From assembly GCA_005223375.1 (NCBI GenBank), contig RXOD01004072.1, positions 1 to 29,755 on the forward strand: 29,755 nucleotides of DNA. Direction: 5' to 3'. Both the position numbers and the translations under genes were made by a program. Position 1 is the first letter of the stretch, and each line of letters opens with the position of its first letter. Below the pieces are notes generated by a model. The model saw only the letters and a list, made by a program, of their open reading frames with translations, searched no databases and was not told where the DNA came from. Positions 1 through 7,332 of this stretch are shown here, in pieces. The stretch is from Amoebophrya sp. AT5.2. Its lineage: Eukaryota; Sar; Dinophyceae; Syndiniales; Amoebophryaceae.

Positions 1-81
1 CCTAAGACCGTCGCCGCGCTGTTCCAGACGGCAACAAGCGGCACCTCTCCCGACATCGGGATGGGTGGAAACCTTGACTGA
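1..81 (+). CDS. C-terminal tail of an unidentified protein (partial, 5' end outside window)
   Basis: Frame 1 is open from the first base and ends at a TGA at 79-81, giving 26 residues ending IGMGGNLD. About 19 of the 26 codons have G or C in the third position, matching the confident genes here, whereas the other two frames do not show this bias. The fragment is too short to name. Only 82 bases separate its stop from the ATG of the next gene on the same strand, which fits a compact head-to-tail layout. It could be a last exon rather than a continuation of a long ORF. Confidence 0.5.
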   Translation, partial: PKTVAALFQTATSGTSPDIGMGGNLD

Positions 82-163
82 TTGTTTGACAGTTCGTACC
101 TGATCCACATCCGACCTACTAGCCGTTGCGCATTCCGGCGACAGCCCGCCACCAACAAAGGCA

Positions 164-2431
164 ATGCAGCCCCCCCTTGCTCTTCGGCGGCTCTCCATTC
201 CGCATCGTTTTTCCGTTACCGGGAACCCGCCGCAGGCCCCCGATGAATTCATATCGTTGTTGAAAAAAGTGCACGCGTACGCGCATCGCGGGCCCGGCAT
301 CAACACGTTCTTCAAAGTGAACAGCAAGCCCCGATGGCGCGGCGACCGGGTGCTGTCGAATGGCTTTGAGTCTTCCTCCAGTCTCTGCCCGACGACGGGA
401 AGCAGCTTGCGGAGAAGCTGCGAGGCGGACCATTCGATGGTCGGGGGCGACGACCTAGGCCGGGTGGTGGCTGCGGACGCCGCTAGTCTCGCTGGAAATG
501 GGGATGCTGGCGAGGGGCGCGCGGGGTTCCGCTCTTTTGCGTGCGGCAAATCGGAGTCCGTTGCTGCGCACAACCAGCTGAAGCAGCGCCCCAGCCGGGC
601 GGCAGGCGAGCTGCACGGGGCCTCCTCGCACAGCCTGGTCGCGCCCCACGTCGTTCCGCAGAGCACCACTCTGCTGAAGCAGCTGGCCGCTTCCTTCTTC
701 GAGAACTGCGACCGGTACTACCCGCCCCAGGTCCTCGAGGTGCTGCGGCTGTTCGCGGAGGAGGTTGGGTATAGCGACGAGAATCTGATGCGGGGCGCCG
801 TGGGCCGGCTGGACGACCTTCTCCTGATGCCCACGCCGCGCCGCATCGTCCAGGTTGCGGTGAGCTTCTCGCGCGCGCGGATACCGGCGCAGCACTGGTG
901 GGCAAGCGTCTGCCCGCTGGTCGAGGACAACTTCCCGCACTTCGCCCACGGCATCCCCAACCTGCTCGAGGCGCTGCTGTTTGTGTACGGGATCGGCGGC
1001 AGCAGCGGCATCAAAGGGGGCTGTCGGTTCGCGGGTGTCGAGGCAGCTCCCAGCGAACCGACAGCCCCCGCTCGCAGCACACCGACGGGACGGGCCGCAG
1101 CACATCAGGAGGACCACGCGCACGCGCAGGAAGAAGAAATAATGGCGGACGAGGAGCCGGTATTTTCAAAAGCGAAGTGCGAAATTTTGGTGGACGCACT
1201 GGCCACGCAACTACTCGTCCAGAAAGACAAACTGGGCGTCACGGTCTTCGCGAACGGGTTCGAGCGGCTCTCTTTGTTCAGGTACGACTACCCGGAAATG
1301 GTGGCGGAGGCGTTACGTGTGCTGGAGAGTTCAGTGGCGTCGGGGGACAGGATCACGCAGACAAACCTGGTCGCCGGCCTGCAGCGGTACGGCGTGCGGG
1401 ACGTGCTAGAAACGAGGTGGACCGGAGCGGGTGCAGCTGCAGCTGGGCGCGGCCGGGGGGAGCATCTAAACCTTGCGGCGGGCGCTGCGTGTCGCGACGC
1501 CGACTTCGAGGACGACTTCGACGGCGTCGACGATGCCGCCAGACAGGAAAGAGACGTGCGCTCGGTTCTGACAGCTGGCGCGGTCGCAGGGAAAGCGGCA
1601 AGCGCAGGGGCAATCAGCCTCGACCTCGACTTTGCGGTGAGGCGGGGCGTCGTGTGCGGCCAGGAACAGATGGAGGGGTTTCTGAACGACACGGAGAAAC
1701 TGCTGCAGGACCCCAAATTCGTCTGGCGGGAGCTGCCGGGAAAGATCAACCAGATCGCTAAGTTGGCAGTTGGACAAGACAACGACGTGGAGCAGCTGCG
1801 AAGAAATTTTGTTCGTCAGGTGCTCGCGTCGACGCAGGTGCGGGAAGTACTTGCGAAGTACAGTGCGAGGCAGCTAGTCACGCTACTCGAGGCGGACGCC
1901 CTTTGTGGTGCTGCTTCTGCCGGCTCCGCGCCGGGAGAGGGCGACAACAGTTTTGCGCTTCCGCGGCCACGGCTACTCGAACTGCTGACGCCATTGCTCC
2001 CACAGCTGGATCTGAGTGCGCGACGGACCTTGTACACGCTTTGCTGTTTGCAATGTCGCTCTGGTGTTCAGTCTTCCGTCCCGCCTGGCGGCAACACCAG
2101 CGTTTCATCAGCACCGTGGGAAAAGATGATGCTCACACTCGTCACGCGGCACGGGGAGCCACCACCACTGCCCGTTTACAGAGACTGTCTGGATAAAGGA
2201 GGTGCTGAAAAGGAAAACGGTCAGCTGGAGAAACCGCTGAGTGTCGCCGGCGAGCTAATGTACGTCGGGGACGAGGCGCGGATGACAAAAGGCAAGGCGC
2301 CGGCGGTCGTACTTCGCCCCTCCGCGTGGTACGATTTTGATTCGGCAGGCCATCTGCGCCCAGTGGCAAAATTAAGGACCGCAGCCGCAGAGCGATACTC
2401 GGGCTCAAGAGTCGTGCAAGACTCGTCGTAA
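164..2431 (+). CDS. Putative mitochondrial helical-repeat (heptatricopeptide/FASTK-like) protein, 755 aa
   Basis: Seen: a single open frame from ATG 164 to TAA 2429-2431. The N-terminus (MQPPLALRRLSIPHRFSVTG) is basic, hydroxylated and free of acidic residues, like a mitochondrial presequence. Residues about 165-285 and 320-400, and again about 480-645, form repeated amphipathic helix pairs with leucine spacing such as LEVLRLFAEEVGY and LLELLTPLLPQLDL. Known: this style of degenerate helical repeat occurs in apicomplexan and other alveolate heptatricopeptide (HPR) and RAP-domain proteins that bind mitochondrial transcripts or fragmented rRNA. I do not see a C-terminal RAP domain. A low-complexity linker at about residues 285-325 contains the inverted repeat at 1016-1069. 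The family call is inference; another alpha-solenoid RNA-binding family is possible. A similar protein lies at the other end of the window (27058 on). Confidence 0.55.
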   Translation: MQPPLALRRLSIPHRFSVTGNPPQAPDEFISLLKKVHAYAHRGPGINTFFKVNSKPRWRGDRVLSNGFESSSSLCPTTGSSLRRSCEADHSMVGGDDLGRVVAADAASLAGNGDAGEGRAGFRSFACGKSESVAAHNQLKQRPSRAAGELHGASSHSLVAPHVVPQSTTLLKQLAASFFENCDRYYPPQVLEVLRLFAEEVGYSDENLMRGAVGRLDDLLLMPTPRRIVQVAVSFSRARIPAQHWWASVCPLVEDNFPHFAHGIPNLLEALLFVYGIGGSSGIKGGCRFAGVEAAPSEPTAPARSTPTGRAAAHQEDHAHAQEEEIMADEEPVFSKAKCEILVDALATQLLVQKDKLGVTVFANGFERLSLFRYDYPEMVAEALRVLESSVASGDRITQTNLVAGLQRYGVRDVLETRWTGAGAAAAGRGRGEHLNLAAGAACRDADFEDDFDGVDDAARQERDVRSVLTAGAVAGKAASAGAISLDLDFAVRRGVVCGQEQMEGFLNDTEKLLQDPKFVWRELPGKINQIAKLAVGQDNDVEQLRRNFVRQVLASTQVREVLAKYSARQLVTLLEADALCGAASAGSAPGEGDNSFALPRPRLLELLTPLLPQLDLSARRTLYTLCCLQCRSGVQSSVPPGGNTSVSSAPWEKMMLTLVTRHGEPPPLPVYRDCLDKGGAEKENGQLEKPLSVAGELMYVGDEARMTKGKAPAVVLRPSAWYDFDSAGHLRPVAKLRTAAAERYSGSRVVQDSS
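1016..1069. repeat. Perfect 17-bp inverted repeat inside a coding region
   Basis: Left arm 1016-1032 (GGGGGCTGTCGGTTCGC) and right arm 1053-1069 (GCGAACCGACAGCCCCC) are exact reverse complements around a 20-base loop. The whole 54-base block is 18 codons, so the host frame stays open across it. The arms contain CTGTCGG and CCGACAG, so 1023-1064 also reads as a 42-base GT...AG segment whose removal would keep the frame. It may be an in-frame inserted element, a minimal introner-like intron, or an RNA hairpin. Confidence 0.85.
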
Positions 2432-2757
2432 CTTTGTAAATGCCGGTGCAACATCTTCCATCTGCGCGGGGCGCCTATTGATGAAGGATTTTCAATATAA
2501 TTCACGAGCGAGAATAAAGAGCCTAACCCTAAGTAAACAATGATAGCAGTGCGGGAGCTTGCGACAAACAGCACGCATTCGGTCAGACGACGAAATTTTC
2601 AAAATTGTGTGTTTGCAATACGAAGAGCGAGAGAGTGGCACCTCCGCCCCCTCGGGCACGGGAGTCCTGACTGCTACCGGCTCAAATGGACCGACTCAGA
2701 AGTAGTTTAAAACGAGGAGGGTTTCGTCCTAGTCTGATTGACTGATGGGGAGTTGGC

Positions 2758-2952
2758 GTGCGAGCGCATCAGGAGAGATACAAACATACCGAAGATGGTA
2801 CTTCAAACGACTACACGTACACGAGTGCGACGATTGACTTAATAGGAAGGCGCATTCTGCTGGGACCCATTACAGATTTGCCGATTGCGAACGTGAACTT
2901 TCTTTGTGGCAATGAATGGCAACATGTCAAGCTCGAGAAAGACGAAGACTAG
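2758..2952 (+). other. Possible exon or short ORF of unknown function
   Basis: An open frame of about 64 codons ends at TAG 2950-2952 (tail KLEKDED). It has no ATG at a sensible position (the first codon at 2758 is GTG), and its third-position G/C is lower than in the confident genes. The segment around DLIGRRILLGPITDL reads like protein, so it may be a last exon with an upstream exon I could not place. Its last codons and following base (CGAAGACTAGG) match those ending the gene at 3705. Nothing else gene-like is visible between 2432 and 3328, apart from a 12-base palindrome (CCACCGCGGTGG) near 3080. Confidence 0.2.
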
Positions 2953-3328
2953 GACCGCTTACGAAAGGGCGGATTGTTCAGAAGGATAACGAAGTTAAGA
3001 CACTCATCTGTCGAACAGAAAGATGGCATGAAGATGGCACCATCCACTTCCTCGACCGCGCGCCGGTGGAGGGGGGTTTTCCACCGCGGTGGGGGCCTCG
3101 CGTCCTTTTATTCCAGCTTTTTTTATTGTTGCGTCTCGGATCATGACTATACCGCAGGGGCGCTGGCGCGCGACCTCCGGAAGCCCGCTGCGGAATTCGA
3201 TCCCTTTCCAGAACCGCTCATCGATCCCGCCACCGCGCGAGGACCGCGCCCATTTTCTTCCTCGCGTTCCGGTCCTGTGTACTATGATTTTCTCTCAAGT
3301 ACGAGCAGAAGTACATCCCAGGACCACG

Positions 3329-3705
3329 ATGACCACCATCTTCCAGTCCCAGTCGAGGCAACAGGCCGTGTACGTCAGGGCGCTCCCTCCGCGCTCCTCC
3401 TACAGCTGGACGCAGCACAGCGACAAAGTGCAACCAGCGTGAACCGACGAGAGCCAGCCGTCAGAACCGAACACCACCGAAAAAGGCGATACCGACCGTC
3501 GGGCACAACTGAAGAAGACTCTGCAGGGGATTCTGTCAGCAGCCTGATCCAGCGGGCGCAGCATCGGCAAGCGCAAGATGCAAGTACCACGAACCCGCAG
3601 GAGCAGATCGTTTTCAATGTCACGGGGGTGCCCGACGTCGGTTCGCCGCTCACGGAAGTACACACAAACCACGTCCACGTGGGGACTGCGCCGAACGAAG
3701 ACTAG
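3329..3705 (+). CDS. Small unidentified two-exon protein, about 80-83 aa
   Basis: Exon 1 runs from ATG 3329 to 3427 (33 codons, starting MTTIFQSQSRQQ). A GT donor lies at 3428. Exon 2 begins at 3553 or 3562, both after AG and both in phase 0, and ends at TAG 3703-3705 (tail TAPNED). Third-position G/C is high in both exons and the reading frame differs between them, which is why I infer an intron of about 125-134 bases. No signal peptide, membrane segment or known domain is visible. The start was chosen as the first ATG where coding bias begins; an upstream in-frame ATG at 3284 is possible. I do not recognise the family. Confidence 0.4.
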
Positions 3706-3846
3706 GCCCTGCGCCCAACAACGGTAGAGTGAGCAACAACGTTAGATAGAAGTATGTGACATTCTCCTTCAATGAGCGACGTCCTCGTTTTCGAATGGGT
3801 TTGGAGTGGCGCATCGCACAGCGCCCGTGCTGACAAAGCCGAGTCA

Positions 3847-3862
3847 TTTTTGCCTCCTTGAG
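3847..3862 (+). promoter_or_regulatory. Spliced-leader-like 16-mer, copy 1
   Basis: The sequence TTTTTGCCTCCTTGAG lies between the stop of the small gene at 3705 and the first exon of the beta-helix gene. An identical 16-mer occurs at 7259-7274. With the preceding CA it resembles CATTTTGGCTCAAG, the end of the canonical dinoflagellate spliced leader, but it is not identical. Dinoflagellate genomes often carry relict leader copies in front of genes re-inserted from mRNA. It may instead be a chance repeat. Confidence 0.35.
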
Positions 3863-3997
3863 GTTGCGTGGTTCGCTCAGTGAGCTAGCGTGGCCGCATC
3901 AGGCGTTGCCCGTTCCGCGGTCCGAAACTAGTTCCTCCTCGGGCCGCACAGGCCGCTCTACTTCAATCGCACTAAGTTGCTCACTTCTATGTGGAAG

Positions 3998-5251
3998 GAC
4001 CCGTCATACAGACGGAACACCGTATATCGTGGGGAACAACCAGACCACCCGCGTGCTGCAAATCAACGGGGAGCAGCAGAGCTACGAGGTCTTCACGAAC
4101 ATCGAGAGGCACAACCGAAGCCTATACTGGTACCACTACTAGGAGCTAGTAGTAGTACCAATGTCACCCCAAAGTGTGGCTATACGTGGTACTAACTTTC
4201 TACTTTCGCTTATCGCTCGCTTGCTCCTGGTCCTGTTTCTGCTAGGTAGAGGTCATCGATCAGCATAACGGAAAAATCACGAACTGATGTACTGAAAAAA
4301 ACTGTATGTTGAAAAGGTACGCACAGCCCGAGGAGAATGTGGCCTCCAGTTCCGCCAACGGAACTGACGGCGAGGCCGTGGACACCACGGACGTGGCAGA
4401 CAACAATCCGGTGACCAGCGCACCCGCCCCGGACATGGTCCAGAGTACCGAGACTTCGTTCCCCGAGGGCAGCGTGATCGGCAACCTTCACTTCACTGCT
4501 GACGTTTCCATGTACCGGACCGAGGTGCAGGGCAACGTCGAGGGGTCTGGCGTGCTCACGGTGTCAAACTCGAGGAGTAGGAAAGGAGAAGAAATAGAAA
4601 ATCTTCGATCGACCTAGCGATAGCAGCAGCAGGCACAGGCTATTAGTATCGAAAGATGGAACAGATGCCCGGGGAGGCAGACGAAAGAAGCCGCTTCGGA
4701 AAGGCCGCAAGCCCCACATTTGCTTGAGCCTAGGCTCGTGCCGATAGATTCGGGCGGAAGCGGTTCGACGAAACGGGGGGTGCGCAGATGCAGTTTGCGC
4801 CCCGTATAGGACAACCAAGGGCAGTGCAAAGGCTGGTCGGCGGCTTTTAAAAATAGGGTTGCGCACTGTTTTTGGAGGTCGTGGATCGTCTGTGCTGTTT
4901 CCTGTCGGAGGTCCTGCCGAGCGTAAGTAGCTAGCTATCGCGTAGGTTCGTTTCGCCATACGCGTCGGCGGCAATCTCATGAACGACGGACGGGAAACGA
5001 GTATTTCTGCTGAGTCCATCGTCGCCGGCACCATCACTACGGGCACGAGCGGTACCGATTTGTACTGCAGCTACTCCGAGCTCCAGAGCGGCATCGCGGC
5101 CGGCAGCGGAACCATCTACCTGGACCACTGCAAGGTGGGGGGCATCATCTTCTGCGACGGAGTAGACGTCGTCATCGTGGAGATGGGTTTGGGGAACGCA
5201 TTCAACGCCCACAGGGACTGCGTGCTGCTCACGGAAAAAGAATACGACTCG
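3998..5251 (+). CDS. Beta-helix-like repeat protein, multi-exon, ends uncertain
   Basis: Three coding blocks with high third-position G/C are in different frames. Exon i (about 3998-4129) ends ...RSLYW. Exon ii begins at 4317; the 4130-4316 intron is GT-AG, with GTAC at both junctions, and restores the TGG codon. Exon ii runs to 4560 (canonical) or about 4572. Exon iii begins at 4946 or about 4961 and runs to about 5251. Exons ii and iii carry two copies of one short repeat: GSGVLTVSNSRVGG, if joined by homology, aligns without gaps to GSGTIYLDHCKVGG, and each is preceded by a matching D[VL]-x-x-Y...E[VL]Q strand. Such evenly spaced V/I/L/C/N residues with Gly turns suggest a right-handed beta-helix, often a carbohydrate-binding or structural fold. 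A Thr/Asp/Pro-rich linker precedes it. I found no start codon in frame; the true 5' end and the stop before 5428 are unresolved. Confidence 0.45.
4128..4160. repeat. Hairpin covering an intron 5' splice site
   Basis: TGGTACCACTACTAG (4128-4142) pairs with CTAGTAGTAGTACCA (4146-4160) at 14 of 15 positions, with a GAG loop. The inferred donor GT is at 4130-4131, inside the left arm. The GTAC at the donor recurs directly after the acceptor at 4317-4320. This could be an intron-borne mobile element terminus or a structure that controls donor use. Confidence 0.7.
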
Positions 5252-5427
5252 GTAGAACTATTTTTTCTTAACGAAGTTGGTAGTTATAGGCCTAGCGTAG
5301 CACAGCTTGTTGGTCACTACTGCGCAGATTCACATACAACATCGCGGTTTGAGGTCATTCCGTCGATCGGCGCTGTACTTCCATTGCGTTACCATTTTCA
5401 ACACAGAGCTTCCTGCAGAGGTACGCG

Positions 5428-5955
5428 ATGTCGGTGTTTTGCCTGGTTTCGATGGTGACCTTCTGCGCGTTGTTCGTGATGGCGTCACAGGCCGCGAACG
5501 AAATCGTGGAGGAAGAAGGCAAGGGCGTCTTTTCCAGCAGCATTGTGGGACGTGGAAATTAACGGAATGTATGAAAAAACAAACATGGAAGATAAAAAAT
5601 GCGTCATCGAATCAGTGCTCCGATGTTGACGAGAGATACGCCGAGGCGGATGCCGTGGCCAAACCGGATGTGTACAATTTTGAAGACGAAGCTTTGGGTG
5701 CGGCCGTAAGCGTTCGATGAATTCGGGGCGTTCTGGATAGATTTTTCTCATGTTGGTTGGCTTTGTGATCAGACGCCGGACGCGGTTCAAAACGCGCCGG
5801 GGTGTTGGTTTTCGTTTTCTCCATTGCACCAACCAAATTTGGCCCGCGTGTGGGCAATTTGTTGGATTATACCACGCGCTCTCTTTGCGTCTTTCATCAC
5901 AGAGGATCAGGATTTTTCCTTCGGCTTCGTGCCAGGCCCATTCTTAGTGCGTTGA
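5428..5955 (+). CDS. Small secreted protein, three exons, about 85 aa
   Basis: Exon 1 (5428-5544) encodes a clear signal peptide: MSVFCLVSMVTFCALFVMAS followed by QAANE, with a likely cleavage near SQA. Introns 5545-5615 (GT-AG) and 5706-5904 (GTAAGC...AG) are both phase 0. Exon 2 (5616-5705) is acidic (SDVDERYAEADAV), and exon 3 (5905-5955) ends FVPGPFLVR before TGA. The exons sum to 85 residues. The frame was preferred over the overlapping longer ORF because its third positions are G/C rich. An AG at 5417-5418 just upstream could serve as a trans-splice acceptor. No known domain; it could be a secreted or surface-related small protein. Two cysteines lie in the signal peptide and one begins exon 2, so no disulfide-rich scaffold is present. 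Confidence 0.5.
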
Positions 5956-6056
5956 CCTTCAGTACCAGTTCCACCGCAGCTTCGTCCTCGTGAAATCGAT
6001 CCTCGCCGTCGAAACCCACTTCCATGCATGGGACAGATACGTACAGTTGAGGAAGA

Positions 6057-6980
6057 ATGGTTTTCTACGAGACCTGTTTGCTCTTCCACGGCAAATCCGC
6101 CATGCCGCAGCAGAGACAGCTTTTTCAGCGCTCGGCCCAATCCATCGCGGAGTACGGCGGTAGAATTCTATCGATAAAGGACTTCGGCTGGCGGTCGACG
6201 GCCTATCCGTGTTCGAAGCCGCGCGTGGGCGTCTTTCACTACGGCCGCTGGTTTTCTGTGGTTTTTGGAGCAAACCCGAACATATGAACAGGGGAGTTGG
6301 TGCTGCAAAACACGCAAGGTCTGCTGCGTTTTTTGCAGAGCTCCGATGCTCAGTTACGTACAGCTACCCTAGGACTAACGCATGAGCATCAGCGAGCTAC
6401 AACACAATTAAGAAAATTGAGGAGCGCACTTTTTGGGACAACCAGCGTCACGTATCCAAGACTGTAGGCTCGGGCTGCTGCGGCCACAATTGAATGCCGA
6501 TAGGACGACGACCTCAACAGTTTTGCGGCCCTCCTTCTGTGGTTCCACTGCTCGGCGAGCCCGCCCCACTACGTCTGTTGGACTCCATCTTTTCCATTTC
6601 CCGGTGTTGTTTCAACCGATCACGTCTCTTTGACTCACTTTCATCTCTTGGACTCGCCTCGCTCTTCGACTCCTTCTCTGAGACTCGATCAGTTTTCCAG
6701 CCCTTCTCCTCTAACAGACGTAATCGGAAAGCTCACTGAACAGTGGAACCACGACTCGAATCTACTGCGGCACCACACGGAGAAGGTGGATTTTTTCAAG
6801 GGCTACAAGAACCGCTCCAGCTACTACCCGACCAACGCGACGGGAATGCAGGTGTTGGCCAGGAGAGGCGGAGCGGCTGCCAGCGACGCGAAAACTGCAG
6901 GTTCTTCGCAAGGGTCTGTGGGAATGGCGTTCGGAGGCGAGGATGTCGCGCGCATGGGGGGACTGGAAGGAAGCATTTGA
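6057..6980 (+). CDS. Mitochondrial small-subunit ribosomal protein bS6m, two exons, about 163 aa
   Basis: Exon 1 starts MVFYETCLLFHGK and contains IAEYGGRILSIKDFGWR followed by TAYPCSKP. This is the bacterial S6 pattern: first strand xYE, then GG-x-I-x-x-I-x-DxG-R and an AYPxxK segment. Exon 2 supplies DVIGKLTEQWNHDSNLLRH, matching the second S6 helix and the final VxR strand. The best canonical model is exon 1 6057-6260, a 432-base GT-AG intron 6261-6692, and exon 2 6693-6980, both phase 0, with GTTTT near both ends. A homology-only join that keeps FGANPN from 6264-6281 needs non-canonical ends. A Gly/Ala/Ser-rich C-terminal extension of about 50 residues goes beyond bacterial S6. The protein binds 16S-type rRNA with bS18 in the small subunit. 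There is no separate presequence, so the import signal may be internal or in an unseen exon. Confidence 0.8.
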
Positions 6981-7258
6981 TTTACGATTCGTGAACGGAC
7001 GAGAAGAAAGCACAAGCTTTTGCTTTTATGGTTTTTGCTGCTCTGCTCGTTCTGGTGGTAATAATGAAGCGCAGGAGGTCGAGGTTGGCTCATAGCCGCG
7101 TGCCGCGTCTCCGAGACACAAGATCAACGGCTTCGTCTGATTCATCTTGCAAAGTTCGTGTGAGTTTTACCCTCTGGTCATGTTCCTCATATTTTTTTAA
7201 GATCCTCTAGCCCATCGCACATCGGCTGCCATCATTTCATCGCAACGTGAAAGCATTC

Positions 7259-7274
7259 TTTTTGCCTCCTTGAG
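7259..7274 (+). promoter_or_regulatory. Spliced-leader-like 16-mer, copy 2
   Basis: This TTTTTGCCTCCTTGAG is identical to 3847-3862 and sits 58 bases upstream of the ATG at 7333, exactly where a relict leader or 5' UTR would lie. The 350-base gap 6981-7332 holds nothing else I can name. See copy 1 for the comparison with the dinoflagellate leader. Confidence 0.4.
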
Positions 7275-7332
7275 AACTAGTATTGGTCATAGCTTAGCGT
7301 TACGTTGTTCAAGTCGACGTCACTCTGCAAAA

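Noticed and set aside
3077..3092. Palindrome CCACCGCGGTGG as a regulatory site
   Set aside because: Several 12-base palindromes are expected by chance in 30 kb and it has no clear relation to a gene start.
3772..3861. 29-codon ORF starting MSDVLVFEW and ending inside the leader-like 16-mer
   Set aside because: It is short, has no homologue I know, and its stop comes from the repeated motif itself; it is probably chance.
4921..4945. GTAAGTAGC...GTAG as a 25-base mini-intron
   Set aside because: It has a good donor look but is too short for normal splicing, and no coding exon was found immediately upstream.
5307..5720. 137-codon frame overlapping the secreted-protein gene
   Set aside because: The competing frame has a signal peptide and much better third-position G/C; only the 5616-5705 part of this frame is kept as an exon.
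6538..6752. 12-bp inverted repeat GTGGTTCCACTG / CAGTGGAACCAC linking the bS6m intron and exon 2
   Set aside because: By a rough count one such pair at this distance is expected with a probability near one third in the window, so it is not significant alone.
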